Shown here one piece after another: positions 24,705-34,002 of a DNA stretch of 64,000 nucleotides (position 1 is the first letter of the stretch; the number at the start of each line of letters is the position of its first letter). The DNA comes from Candidatus Obscuribacterales bacterium (GTDB taxonomy: Bacteria > Cyanobacteriota > Vampirovibrionia > Obscuribacterales > Obscuribacteraceae): assembly GCA_019745415.1 (NCBI GenBank), contig JAIETF010000005.1:62001-126000 (forward strand). Direction: 5' to 3'. Position numbers and translations under genes: made by a program. The notes below the pieces were generated by a model that saw nothing but the letters and a program-made list of their open reading frames with translations, was not told the origin of the DNA and did no database searches.

Positions 24705-24945
24705 GAGATATTATAGAATGTAGTAAGACGAATACAGATCGGCAAGGGCGCGTGGACAGAAAAAATCCCCTCCACTTTTTGACGAGGGTCTTCGGGTCTT
24801 AATTCATGTCGGTATGTACATTAACGCTGGTTAAGAAGTGTTAAGGGCGCCTTGTTCCTTAACGTCTCATTTGGGGCTGTTCACATAAGGTTTGCTTTGC
24901 CTGTCTATAGTTCCAAATAGAGACTAATGCTTAACAAAAAACCGA

Positions 24946-26556
24946 TTGAAAGACTGCCGCACTAAACTCAAGTTAGCGAGCCCGAAAGCCAGAGAAGCGC
25001 CCTTGACCCAGACTTATCGCCACGACCTTGATGAAGCCGAGCTTATTGCCTTGGGTAGTTATGCAGGAGTTACTGCGGATCCCAAGCTTTGCAAAGATGG
25101 TTTCATCTATGTAGCTGATGTCTCTGAAACGGTAGATTCAGAGCGGTACGGACTGCGTTTAGACGGAAGAGATTACATTGGTCTGGCTGTAGAAAATGGA
25201 GCTAGCCTGGTATTGACCACCAGCGAAGTGCCTGAACATCTAGAAAATAGCTTTCAACAGTTAGATAAGCATCTGGGCTCGCGGGTGAAATTGCTTAGAT
25301 GCAGTGAGCCTTTGCGCTATTTAGGACCTCTGGCGCAAAGAATTTATTGCAATAATCCACCCGCTCACATAGCCTTGGTCACCGGCACAAACGGCAAAAC
25401 CTCAACGGTCAATTTCGCCAGGCAGCTTTGGCACCTTTGCGGTCTTTCCTCTTGTTCAATCGGTAATTTGGGGGCGGTGGTAGAAGGCGGCTCTGCTGAT
25501 ACTCTTCTTTGGGAGCGAGACCCGGTTCTTTCGGTGCCTGAGACAGTCACTCTCCACAAAATTTTTGCTCGTTTGGCTGAAATGCAAGTGCAGCACGTGG
25601 CTATGGAAGCCACCAGCCATGCCTTGTTCGATCACCGTCTCGATGGGGTTAAAGCCAGCCACGGAGTGTTCACAAACTTAACCCGCGATCATCTCGATTT
25701 TCATGGCGACATGAATGAGTATTTCAGAGTGAAGATGACTCTATTTGATAGTGTGTTGGCCCCTGGTGCTATAGCAGTTTTGAATGCCGATGCCGACTGG
25801 TTTGACCCGGCTGCCGCCATCTGCCGACGCCGTGGTCATGAAATAGTTGATTTTGGGCGCCAGGGTAAAGCCTTGACTCTGCTAGAGCGAGAGAGCACTG
25901 CTGCCGGCGAAATTTTACAGTTGAGATTAGGCTCGAGTTTTGGCTCCAAGACCGTCAAGGTGCCTGTCAAACTTAGAGGACTTTTTCAGATAGAGAACAT
26001 CTTAGCGGCTTTGTCTGTGGTGCTCACTTCGGGTGTGAACGTCGATGAAGCGGTGGGTAACCTCGCGGCCTTGTCTAGTGTGGAAGGTCGCTTGGAACTG
26101 GTGGCTGAGACAGATGCAGGGGCTCAGGTCTTGGTAGATTATGCCCATACACCTGATGGGCTTGCTCGGTCGCTGCAAGCTTGCCGCGGCTTCACCGCCG
26201 GACGTTTGATCTTGGTATTCGGCTGTAATGGAGACCGTGATGCCGGTAAGCGGCCTGAGATGGGGCGAATCGCAGTGGACTTAGCCGACTCGGTGATTGT
26301 TACAGACGGTCATCCCCGCAGTGAAGATCCCGAAGCAATAAGAGGGCAGATATTAGAAGGGGCAAAAGGAGCTATTGCCGTTGCGCCTCGCACCGAAGCG
26401 ATCAGGCTGGCTCTCGAACAGGCCGAAGCCGGCGATACAGTGCTGATTGCTGGTTTTGGTCATGAAAACTTTCAAGTCCTTAAAGACAAAAGAGTTTCCT
26501 ATTCAGATAAAGCAACAGTTCAGACCATTCTTGAGAGTGAGAGGAAAAGACAATGA
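24946..26556 (+). CDS. Mur ligase family enzyme, MurE-like, coupled to ovoA
   Basis: 536-aa ATP-dependent amide ligase with the three MurE domains: an N-terminal UDP-binding-like domain (DGRDYIGLAVENGA), a central ATPase domain with P-loop GTNGKTST (147-154), EATSHAL and NLTRDHLDFHGD, the lysine normally carbamylated (FRVKMTLF), and a C-terminal domain with DYAHTPDGL. MurE adds diaminopimelate or lysine to UDP-MurNAc-L-Ala-D-Glu in the cytosol. The residue-selecting DNPR motif is changed to GHPR (about 455-458) and the N-terminal DSRK motif is not conserved, so the acceptor or amino acid may differ. Its stop overlaps the ovoA start (ATGA), so the two are co-translated, and no other cell-wall genes are nearby. 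The TTG at 24946 has no ribosome binding site; TTG at 25003 after AGAGAAG is an alternative start. Confidence 0.9.
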   Translation: MKDCRTKLKLASPKAREAPLTQTYRHDLDEAELIALGSYAGVTADPKLCKDGFIYVADVSETVDSERYGLRLDGRDYIGLAVENGASLVLTTSEVPEHLENSFQQLDKHLGSRVKLLRCSEPLRYLGPLAQRIYCNNPPAHIALVTGTNGKTSTVNFARQLWHLCGLSSCSIGNLGAVVEGGSADTLLWERDPVLSVPETVTLHKIFARLAEMQVQHVAMEATSHALFDHRLDGVKASHGVFTNLTRDHLDFHGDMNEYFRVKMTLFDSVLAPGAIAVLNADADWFDPAAAICRRRGHEIVDFGRQGKALTLLERESTAAGEILQLRLGSSFGSKTVKVPVKLRGLFQIENILAALSVVLTSGVNVDEAVGNLAALSSVEGRLELVAETDAGAQVLVDYAHTPDGLARSLQACRGFTAGRLILVFGCNGDRDAGKRPEMGRIAVDLADSVIVTDGHPRSEDPEAIRGQILEGAKGAIAVAPRTEAIRLALEQAEAGDTVLIAGFGHENFQVLKDKRVSYSDKATVQTILESERKRQ

Positions 26557-28904
26557 CGTTATCTAGAAATCCCAATCTTGGCTTGGTGCTGGAGCGATCT
26601 TCTGAGACGGAGGGCTATAGGGTCAATTGCGCGCGTCCCGAGAATAGAGAATTCTTTGAGCGAATCGATAGTTTCTTTACCGGCAAGCGGCCTGAAGAGT
26701 GCCCCGGTTACGATGGACATTTGCGCAGTTTACCGGCCCCCGACTTAGCGCAATGTGGGCGTCAAGCCGTGCAGGACTATTTCGACAACGGCTGGACACT
26801 AACTGAATTGCTATTCTCTGCCCTAAAAGATGCAGAAGGTTTTTATCGACCTCCCTATCACGGTCTCAGGCATCCACTTATTTTTTATTACGTGCATCCT
26901 GCCGTGCTCTACATTAATAAATTGCGTTTGGCCAAGCTGCTTGATGCGCCCATCGATGCTTATTTTGAAAGTCTTTTCGAGACTGGTGTCGACGAGATGA
27001 GCTGGGACGATATGAGCAAGAACGAAATCGAGTGGCCGACTTTGTTTGAAGCCTATTCATATAGAACCAAAGCGTATGCCAAGATTTCTGCTCTGATTAA
27101 CTCGCATCCCGATCTTGCCGACGGGCACCAGGCAATATCTATGGAGCACCCTCTCTGGGCTCTTTTTATGGGTTTCGAGCATGAGAGAATCCACCTTGAG
27201 ACTTCTTCGGTTTTGATGCGCGAGTTGCCTGTTGACCTGCTTGAACGTCCGGCGGGCTTTGCGCCTCTGGCTCCGCACCTAAATGCTGTTGCAGATGCGG
27301 CTGCTGCTCTTCGGTATTCTGAAGGTGACTGGCAAGAGATAGAGGCGACATCGGTTCGTCTAGGTAAGTCCAAAGAGCATCCTAGCTATGGATGGGATAA
27401 TGAGTACGGCAGGCGCAGCGTCAATCTGCGCACTTTTCAGAGCGCACGCTCTTTGATTACAAACGGTGATTTCCTTGCCTTTGTAGAAGCCGGCGGTTAT
27501 TTCGAAGATCGGCTCTGGAGCGAGACCGGTCGGCGCTGGAAGAGCTTCCGTAATGTCAAGTTCCCCACTTTCTGGGTGCCTGATGGTCCTTCCGGCTCCA
27601 ATCAGTTTAAGTTGCGAACCATTTTTGAAGTTATCGATATGCCTCTGGATTGGCCCTGCCTGGTCAATTATCACGAGGCTAAAGCGTTTTGCCGCTGGCG
27701 CTCAGAGGTCGATAATCGACATTACCGTCTGCCTTCAGAGGCCGAGCATCATGCTATGCGGCGCTACGAGAGTGGAGCGGTCGGGCGTAATTCAGAGCTT
27801 AAATTCAGCAGCGAAAGCTCTACCAGACATGCCGATAGCGAAGGGGGCATCGTTGATGTCTTTGGTAATGTCTGGCAATGGCTGGAGGACCATTTCAATC
27901 CGCTGGAAGGTGCGAAAGTTCATCGCCTCTATGATGATTTTTCGACACCTTGTTATGACGGTCAGCACCAAATGATCATGGGTGGTTCATTCATTAGCAC
28001 TGGCGATGAAGCCAGTCAGTTTGCCCGTTTTCACTTTAGACCGCATTTTTTCCAGCATGCCGGCTTTAGACTGGTTTCTGCCGAGAGTGACAACGACGGG
28101 CAAGCCTATCGCTTTGATGGCGATGGTCAGCAGTCTAATCCTTACGAAACTCTCTCTGTTTTGAACGAGTACATGACTTTGCATTATGCTGCGCCGGAGA
28201 CCCAGCTGCCGTTTCAAGGGGGACCGCAGGCTGCTCTCTCTTTCCCGCAGCGCACCGCCAATCTTTTGATTGAGTTCTGTCGCAAGTTGGATGTACCGAT
28301 GCAGCGCGCTCTCGATATCGGTTGTGCTGTTGGCGGCTCCAGTTTTGCTCTCGCTTCCGCATTTGAGAAAGTGGTAGGCGTCGACTTGAGCAAGCAGTTC
28401 GTCGACACTGCGCAGTCTCTAAAAGAGCGCCTGAAATTTCCTTATCAGGTCAAAATTGAAGGTGATATCTATGAAGAAGCTGTTGCCTCAGTCGATGCGG
28501 GTGCTGCCGCTCGCGTTGAATTTAGACAAGCTGATGCTTGCAGTTTACCGGCTGAATTCATCGACTTCGACGCTGTTCTGATTGCTAATTTGCTTTGTCG
28601 CCTACCTTCGCCGGGGGCATGTCTGGGCCGGCTTGAAGGGATGCGAGGGCTTTTGCGTTCTGGAGGCATTGTCGTGATTGTCTCGCCTTATACCTGGATG
28701 GAGAAGTTTACACCCAGAGAGGTCTGGCTTGGCGGCTACTATGATGATGATGGTAAGCCCCATTTCTCGCAAGATGGAATCAAGGCTATGCTCGGAGATG
28801 AATTTCAACTCTTGCATCGTCAAGATATGCCCTTGCTGATCAGAGAGCATCGTCGTAAGTATCAATACATAGTTAGCGATGCTCTTGTTTTTCAGAAGCG
28901 CTGA
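26553..28904 (+). CDS. ovoA: ovothiol synthase OvoA (5-histidylcysteine sulfoxide synthase + methyltransferase)
   Basis: 783-aa trifunctional-looking ovothiol enzyme. The N-terminal DinB-like/FGE-sulfatase part is the non-haem iron sulfoxide synthase that joins cysteine to C5 of histidine; the iron-binding histidines are suggested by H103/H107 (YHGLRH) and the HERIH motif (H210, H214), and FGE features are GNVWQWLEDHFNP and GGSFISTGDEAS. The C-terminal class I methyltransferase (motif I LDIGCAVGGSS, from residue 587) is the predicted N-methylase that makes ovothiol A; this fusion separates OvoA from ergothioneine EgtB. The product is a redox-active thiol histidine protecting against peroxide. 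A separate PLP sulfoxide lyase is needed and is not in this window. Translation is coupled to the Mur ligase. Confidence 0.93.
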   Translation: MTLSRNPNLGLVLERSSETEGYRVNCARPENREFFERIDSFFTGKRPEECPGYDGHLRSLPAPDLAQCGRQAVQDYFDNGWTLTELLFSALKDAEGFYRPPYHGLRHPLIFYYVHPAVLYINKLRLAKLLDAPIDAYFESLFETGVDEMSWDDMSKNEIEWPTLFEAYSYRTKAYAKISALINSHPDLADGHQAISMEHPLWALFMGFEHERIHLETSSVLMRELPVDLLERPAGFAPLAPHLNAVADAAAALRYSEGDWQEIEATSVRLGKSKEHPSYGWDNEYGRRSVNLRTFQSARSLITNGDFLAFVEAGGYFEDRLWSETGRRWKSFRNVKFPTFWVPDGPSGSNQFKLRTIFEVIDMPLDWPCLVNYHEAKAFCRWRSEVDNRHYRLPSEAEHHAMRRYESGAVGRNSELKFSSESSTRHADSEGGIVDVFGNVWQWLEDHFNPLEGAKVHRLYDDFSTPCYDGQHQMIMGGSFISTGDEASQFARFHFRPHFFQHAGFRLVSAESDNDGQAYRFDGDGQQSNPYETLSVLNEYMTLHYAAPETQLPFQGGPQAALSFPQRTANLLIEFCRKLDVPMQRALDIGCAVGGSSFALASAFEKVVGVDLSKQFVDTAQSLKERLKFPYQVKIEGDIYEEAVASVDAGAAARVEFRQADACSLPAEFIDFDAVLIANLLCRLPSPGACLGRLEGMRGLLRSGGIVVIVSPYTWMEKFTPREVWLGGYYDDDGKPHFSQDGIKAMLGDEFQLLHRQDMPLLIREHRRKYQYIVSDALVFQKR

Positions 28905-28939
28905 AAAAAGAGATTAGCCAAGCAATATTGATTAAGCTA

Positions 28940-29236
28940 TTAGGGCACTAATAACTGCTCTGCCAGTAGCATGCTGTGCAAGCCGTCTAATTTGGCTTGC
29001 ACATGTTTAAATACTGCAAAACTGCATGTCAAAAGAAACAGGCTAGGGAAGCCGCCGCAGGCCATGACGGCAATGTAGCCGGGATAACAACGTAATTTGT
29101 CCAGCCCGATGGCGCTGAACACAAAGTAGAGAAGAAAAGGTGAATACCAGACTAAAAACAGCGACAGCGAAAGCATGGCGAGATAGCGGCAGAACCAAGA
29201 GCACTCAGATCTGAATCGGGCTAATTGCATTGCCAT
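28940..29236 (-). CDS. small two-helix membrane protein
   Basis: About 98 aa with two hydrophobic helices: YLAMLSLSLFLVWYSPFLLYFVFSAI and YIAVMACGGFPSLFLLTCSFAVF. The ends are polar and basic. No family is recognised. ATG at 29236 is chosen among TTG 29242, ATG 29236 and ATG 29230; none has a strong ribosome binding site. It sits between ovoA (convergent, 35 nt away) and a divergent methyltransferase gene, and its promoter must overlap that of the latter. Could be spurious, but the hydrophobic pattern and lack of competing ORFs favour a gene. Confidence 0.5.
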   Translation of the reverse strand: MAMQLARFRSECSWFCRYLAMLSLSLFLVWYSPFLLYFVFSAIGLDKLRCYPGYIAVMACGGFPSLFLLTCSFAVFKHVQAKLDGLHSMLLAEQLLVP

Positions 29237-29309
29237 CACCAAGTCGACTGTTTAGTCTTTTAGAAATATATTGCACTGTATATAATATAGCTCAAAAAGA
29301 AAGAGAGCC

Positions 29310-30023
29310 ATGGCGATAGAATCAAGCAGCACGACAGAAAATAGCGAGAACCTGGAAGAAAGTCCTTACTACACTGGACAGGCTCGCTTTGAATTTTTGG
29401 TTGAGCGTATCTCTACCCGGGTACGCAATAAGATCTATAAGTCTTTTGCCGAGTTAGCAAAACCTGCACCCGATCTAAAAGTTCTCGATATTGGAGTCAC
29501 TTCCAATCGTAGGTCCGATTCCAATTTTTTCGAAGCTTGTTATCCTCATAAAGAGCAGATTACCGCAGTGGGCTTGGAAGATGCTTCTTTCCTCAGTGAG
29601 ATGTATCCAGGGTTAACCTATATCCAAGCTGATGCCATGCACTTGCCTTTTCCAGATCGCTCCTTTGATATAGCAACCAGCTGGGCGGTGATTGAGCATG
29701 TAGGTTCACGAGAGAGGCAGCGCCGTTTTCTCGCCGAGATGGCTAGAGTAAGTCGCCGGCTCTTTGTCACCACACCTAATCGCTGGTATCCGGTAGAGTT
29801 TCATACAGTTTTACCCTTTCTGCATTGGCTGCCGCCTGACCAGTTTCGTCAAATTTTGAAGGCTCTAAAGAAAGATTATTTCGCCGATGAAGCCAACTTG
29901 AACTTACTCTCCGAGCAGGATTTCATAGGGCTATTGCCGGATGGCATGAAGGTAACCACTGCTCATGCTCATTTGCTTGGGCCGGTATCGAATTTGGTGC
30001 TATGGGCGGAATGGACCGACTGA
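29310..30023 (+). CDS. class I SAM-dependent methyltransferase, 237 aa
   Basis: Rossmann-fold methyltransferase of the Methyltransf_11 type. SAM motif I is VLDIGVTSNRR (a slightly unusual VTS in place of GCG/T), followed by ADAMHLPFPDRSFDIATSWAVIEHV, the typical post-motif sequence, and VTTPNRWYPVEFH, common among methyltransferases near glycan biosynthesis genes. It has no transmembrane segment. ATG start at 29310, AGAGAG upstream. It precedes the convergent operon for envelope glycan/lipid genes (35.2-30.1 kb), with which it may share a pathway; the substrate is not known. Confidence 0.88.
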   Translation: MAIESSSTTENSENLEESPYYTGQARFEFLVERISTRVRNKIYKSFAELAKPAPDLKVLDIGVTSNRRSDSNFFEACYPHKEQITAVGLEDASFLSEMYPGLTYIQADAMHLPFPDRSFDIATSWAVIEHVGSRERQRRFLAEMARVSRRLFVTTPNRWYPVEFHTVLPFLHWLPPDQFRQILKALKKDYFADEANLNLLSEQDFIGLLPDGMKVTTAHAHLLGPVSNLVLWAEWTD

Positions 30024-30055
30024 CCCGACTGATTTTGATTGTCTTCCGCACTCTT

Positions 30056-31849
30056 TCAGTCGAGCTTAAGAATCATAAAGGTGCTCGGATAAGTCCATTT
30101 GGTTTCATTTGCCTGATAGGCCGGCACTAGTGCCCAGCCTTGACCGGTCTGCTTCAAGGTAAGCCAATTTTTCAAACGCTGGTCGCTTGGTCTGGGCAGT
30201 TCTTCTTCGCTTAGACAGAGCGGTACTTCCCGCAGGTAGGGTTCTTGCACCACGGCTTTCACACCAAGTTTTTTCAATCTCTCAACAATTGCTGCTTGTT
30301 CGCTTTCACCCAGCTGCCAGAATTCTTTTGGTTTGACAAAGTCAACCACTATTTTGAGTTTGGCCAGTCGAGCAAAATAATAGCGGCAACTGCCCAGCTG
30401 GGCAATTTTGTCGCCTTCTTGCAGCCCTTCTCGTTTCAGCAAGGACGCTATCGTAATCTCAACCGGCCTAAAGCCTTCCGCTCTGTTCTCGTCTCTCAAG
30501 AGAGGGCTATAACTAAAGGCAAAAATAGTCAGGCGCAGCAAGGCAAAGGTAACCAGACAAAGGCAAACAAGTCTTAATGCTCTATAGCTCTTGTCTTTGG
30601 GTAATTGCTTAAGGCTAATAAAGAAAATTGTGAAAAGTGGTACTAAATATGGTGTGTAGTATCTCTCTGAATTGACAGACATGTCGATGCCCAAAAGCAT
30701 AAAGCCGAGGCCGGCGGCGACTGGCAACCATAGAAAGGCAGTGCTGCAGGGACCGGTCAGAGGTCTTAAGGTCTTCCAGGCGATAAGCCAGAAAAGTGCT
30801 GCCGCCCATAGAAAGAGAAGAGAATACTTGACTAGGTTGGCAAGAACGCGGGGCAGATATTCATGCCATTCGATGATTGTTTCTACACCAGCGTACCAAT
30901 AATATGGGGCATACCAGGGTGAATACGTGACTGGTCTATCGTCGGCAAATTCATAGGCTTCTGGTTTTTGCAAATAAATGCGGGTAGGATGCAGAAAGCT
31001 TGGACTGCGTCCGTGGGTGATTGGCTGCTTGAGAAAAATGTTCCAGCTTTGTCCGACTTTCCAAACGTCTGAGAAAGTAAGATGCTCAGCTTTGCTTGAG
31101 ATCAGTGCAATATAAGGAGCGCAAAGAATAAAGAGAGCAGCCAAGCCGACTAGAATGACTGAACGGGCTTGTTTTACTTTTCTAGCCGACGCTAGAAGAC
31201 CTAGCAAGGTGAGCGCAGCATAAGCCAAGATTGGAGCCTTACTAAGGTAACCGACAAAACCGCTTGCGGCAAGCAAGAGGCTGGTTTTGAGCGAAAGTTG
31301 GCCCTGCCCTTCCAAGTCTTTGGCGAGACGCAAAGCAAGACCGGTAATGATAAAGGCGAAACAGGAAGAGAGCAGATCTGGGGTGCCGTACATGGTCTGC
31401 CCCAAAGTAAGGCTCGAATAGACGAAAACTGCAGTGAGACTGACCAAGGTCAATCCCCAGAATTGGGCAAGTTTAGCTTGGTCTTCTGTCTTGAATCGGC
31501 TTTCTATAAAGATTTTGACTGAGTTGAGCAAAAAGAGAAAGCAGAGACAGAGCGCTGCGAATAAACCTAGGTTGGTCATCCGAACCAAGAATATTTCGTT
31601 CTCTATATTGCCTGCTGCCGCTTTTAGAACTAGGGCGACGATAATGCCATAAAGCGGAGACCAATATGGGTTGATAAAGTTCCGCCAGTCAGCTTTCCAG
31701 AATGCCTCGCCATTATCTAAGTAAGAAATTAGGTCGGTATCCCAGAGATTGGCTAGGTTGCGCCAAACATAAGCTTCTTCTGCGGCCAGGGCCAGACCTG
31801 CCAAGGCTAAGATGGCAAAGATAAACCGATAGCCGCCGGATAACTTCAA
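30056..31849 (-). CDS. GT-C type glycosyltransferase-like membrane protein, 597 aa
   Basis: Polytopic membrane protein with about 10-12 hydrophobic helices and a soluble C-terminal part, the plan of GT-C glycosyltransferases (ArnT/PMT, GT39/GT83) that transfer sugars from polyprenyl-phosphate donors on the outer face. The first large loop holds acidic residues (WDTDLISYLDNGE) in the place where GT-C enzymes keep the catalytic Asp, followed by NPYWSPLYG. The TTG start overlaps the stop of the GT2 gene by 4 nt (TTGA), so it is translated together with it. The GT2 enzyme could make the polyprenyl-phosphate sugar and this protein use it. Distantly similar in plan to the two proteins at 60-64 kb. 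Confidence 0.8.
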   Translation of the reverse strand: MKLSGGYRFIFAILALAGLALAAEEAYVWRNLANLWDTDLISYLDNGEAFWKADWRNFINPYWSPLYGIIVALVLKAAAGNIENEIFLVRMTNLGLFAALCLCFLFLLNSVKIFIESRFKTEDQAKLAQFWGLTLVSLTAVFVYSSLTLGQTMYGTPDLLSSCFAFIITGLALRLAKDLEGQGQLSLKTSLLLAASGFVGYLSKAPILAYAALTLLGLLASARKVKQARSVILVGLAALFILCAPYIALISSKAEHLTFSDVWKVGQSWNIFLKQPITHGRSPSFLHPTRIYLQKPEAYEFADDRPVTYSPWYAPYYWYAGVETIIEWHEYLPRVLANLVKYSLLFLWAAALFWLIAWKTLRPLTGPCSTAFLWLPVAAGLGFMLLGIDMSVNSERYYTPYLVPLFTIFFISLKQLPKDKSYRALRLVCLCLVTFALLRLTIFAFSYSPLLRDENRAEGFRPVEITIASLLKREGLQEGDKIAQLGSCRYYFARLAKLKIVVDFVKPKEFWQLGESEQAAIVERLKKLGVKAVVQEPYLREVPLCLSEEELPRPSDQRLKNWLTLKQTGQGWALVPAYQANETKWTYPSTFMILKLD

Positions 31850-33018
31850 CCGGTCTCTCCCTTGCTCATCGACATGGCTGAAATGAAGAGAGAGGAAAAG
31901 AAGCAGGAGAGTCCGATGATAATCAGGGTTGAGGCAAAGGCTGCGAATTCAGGTCTTGGCAGAGGCGTCATGCCTAAGTGCAGCCATTTTAGAACGAGCA
32001 AGGCCATGATCACTGTGCCGGTGAGTGTGAGCACCATGCCTGAAATTAAACCCATCTCTAGGTTGAAGATTTTGTAGAAGCTCAAAATAAAGGGATTATT
32101 GCGATCAAAGCGGCGGCTCCAGGAGTAGGTTTTGGCATGCAGCCAGAGGCTCAAGATTTGGAAGCCGGTCACGGCCATAGTGGATGCCACCATACTTGAT
32201 ACTACACCCAAGGCTCTTCCGTCTGATTGAATCAGTCTAAACAGAACGACAAAATGCAAGAGCATGCCCATTCCGAAAAGAAACAAGCCGGGAATAAGAA
32301 AGACTTTGTTTGGGGCGTAAATGAGCATCATGCGCAGGCTGCGCCAGCCATCTTTGAATGTATTTAGCTTCGATTCGCCCAGGCGCTCACCCAAGGTGAT
32401 TGGTATTTCTTTGATACGCAGACCGGCTAGTCTGGCATTGATAGCTAACTCTAGATTGAATTCCATGCCGGGACTGACCGGTCGAATTTTTTCATAAGCT
32501 TCTCGGGTAAAGGCTCTATAGCCGCAATAGACATCGGAATAGCGGGCCCCGAAGAGTATGTTCAAAATCAGGGTGAGCATGGGATTGCCTACATAGCGAT
32601 GCAGCCAGGTGATATTTTTTTCGCCCTTGCCTAGATATCTGCTGCCTGTGACAAAGTCATATTGGCCATTTTGCAGACCTTCTAGAAATTGTGGCAACAT
32701 GGTTAAGTCATAGGTGTCGTCGGCATCGGCCATAATCAAATAGCGGCCGCGAGCATGTTCAAAGCCCTTGAGATAGGCGTTGCCGTAGCCCCTGAGTGGC
32801 TGATGACAAAGGCTGGCGCCCATTTCTGTGGCGATTTCAACCGAGCGATCGGTGGAGCCGTTGTCGGATACCACCACTTCGCCGTCAATATTGTTTTCCA
32901 CAAAAGTCTTCTTTATTTTTTCGATGCAAATGCCAAGCGCCTTTTCTTCATTGAGGCATGGCATTACCACTGATACCAATGGCGCAACGTTTTCTTCTTT
33001 TGTTTGGGCGTCGATCAT
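31846..33018 (-). CDS. GT2 glycosyltransferase with membrane tail (DPM1/ArnC-like)
   Basis: 390 aa. The N-terminal GT-A catalytic domain starts at VSVVMPCLNEEKALG, with VVSDNGSTDRS, the metal-binding MADADDTYD and the acceptor-side GSRYLGKG; four hydrophobic segments follow (about 235-380). This is the arrangement of polyprenyl-phosphate mannose/glucose synthases such as Dpm1, GtrB and ArnC. It probably charges undecaprenyl phosphate with a sugar on the cytosolic side. ATG start at 33018; 6 nt after the methyltransferase stop, 4 nt overlap with the GT-C-like gene. Middle gene of a four-gene operon. Confidence 0.9.
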   Translation of the reverse strand: MIDAQTKEENVAPLVSVVMPCLNEEKALGICIEKIKKTFVENNIDGEVVVSDNGSTDRSVEIATEMGASLCHQPLRGYGNAYLKGFEHARGRYLIMADADDTYDLTMLPQFLEGLQNGQYDFVTGSRYLGKGEKNITWLHRYVGNPMLTLILNILFGARYSDVYCGYRAFTREAYEKIRPVSPGMEFNLELAINARLAGLRIKEIPITLGERLGESKLNTFKDGWRSLRMMLIYAPNKVFLIPGLFLFGMGMLLHFVVLFRLIQSDGRALGVVSSMVASTMAVTGFQILSLWLHAKTYSWSRRFDRNNPFILSFYKIFNLEMGLISGMVLTLTGTVIMALLVLKWLHLGMTPLPRPEFAAFASTLIIIGLSCFFSSLFISAMSMSKGETG

Positions 33019-33024
33019 AGATGC

Positions 33025-34002
33025 TTATTTCGGTGGTTTTTGGAAAACAACTTGGATGTTTGAGGTGGAGAAGCCTAGTTTTGCTCTCAATATATCGAAT
33101 GCTGTAAAGACACTCAAGAGAAAGAGGTTTCTAAATGGGTCGAAAAGAGCGCCGGCGAGCTTGTCCGAGATTTTCTCCTTGACTATGTGGTGGAGAGAAT
33201 AAATCCAGAAAGTCTGGGCTGGCAGATATTTTACCGAGATAACTTGCAAGCCGGCATTCGCCCCCAGCCTGGTCAGGCTTTCTTTATTAAAGAGATACCA
33301 ATGTCTGGGAAAGTGATAACCGCCCCAGTAGCGCTTTTTGAAGAGAGTGCAGTCGAGACTATTTACATTCGGAGTCTCGACAACTAAAACTGCCTGCGGT
33401 TTCAGCAATTGGGCCAGGCTCTTCATGACCAAATCAGGGTCTTTTACATGTTCCAGCACTTGCAGAATGACAATCAAATCAAAAGGCTCTTCCTTCTCTA
33501 GTTGCAGCGCGGCATCTTCAGCGGCGCCAAGAAAGGCGTTGAAACCTCTATCTCTCAGCTTTTCTACTGTTTCGGCATTGATTTCCAGACCATAGAGATT
33601 TTGGCGACTGAGGCCAAGTTTTTCCAGAATTTCCAGATTTCTACCGTTGCCGCAACCGATGTCTAGAAAGCGAGGGTTGGCTGCTGGGCAAAACTTGAGC
33701 CAACCTTTTGACTTGTTCTTATCTAGAAAGTCTTTGACTTTTATGGCCAGTGCATTAACGCGGTTGGAATAGTTGTAAGAGTAATAGTTTTGAGGATAGA
33801 TTCTAGCCAGTTCTTCTGCACTTGGACGGGGATTGAGATAGATTGTCCGGCAAGTCTGACATTCCACCATGAAAAAGGTATCGGCGCTGGTATCGTATTC
33901 GAAGTCGAGTCCCCTGGCAACTTCAACGGCGGCACTGACTGCCGTTGCTCTGCAAACCGCACATTCGGCTGGTTCCATTTTTAAGGCTTGACCTTCGCTC
34001 AA
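33025..34002 (-). CDS. SAM methyltransferase with N-terminal zinc-ribbon-like motif
   Basis: 325 aa. Two CxxC pairs at the N-terminus (CAVCRAT ... CQTCRTIYLNPRPS) form a zinc-ribbon-like knuckle that is common in methyltransferases of polysaccharide and lipid loci. The catalytic Rossmann domain follows, with motif I FLDIGCGNGRNLE and VILQVLEHVKDP. The C-terminus has a hydrophobic stretch (ALFDPFRNLFLLSVFTAFDIL) that may tether it to the membrane. The TTG start follows the desaturase stop directly (TGATTG). Substrate unknown; a sugar or a lipid head group is likely from context. Confidence 0.9.
   Translation of the reverse strand: MSEGQALKMEPAECAVCRATAVSAAVEVARGLDFEYDTSADTFFMVECQTCRTIYLNPRPSAEELARIYPQNYYSYNYSNRVNALAIKVKDFLDKNKSKGWLKFCPAANPRFLDIGCGNGRNLEILEKLGLSRQNLYGLEINAETVEKLRDRGFNAFLGAAEDAALQLEKEEPFDLIVILQVLEHVKDPDLVMKSLAQLLKPQAVLVVETPNVNSLDCTLFKKRYWGGYHFPRHWYLFNKESLTRLGANAGLQVISVKYLPAQTFWIYSLHHIVKEKISDKLAGALFDPFRNLFLLSVFTAFDILRAKLGFSTSNIQVVFQKPPK

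Noticed and set aside
23276-24775. 499-aa minus-strand ORF across the M28 peptidase
   Set aside because: It is the antisense frame of a GC-rich gene; the plus strand has all M28 ligands, a good SD and a terminator, while the minus ORF has a low-complexity His/Val/Gly composition.
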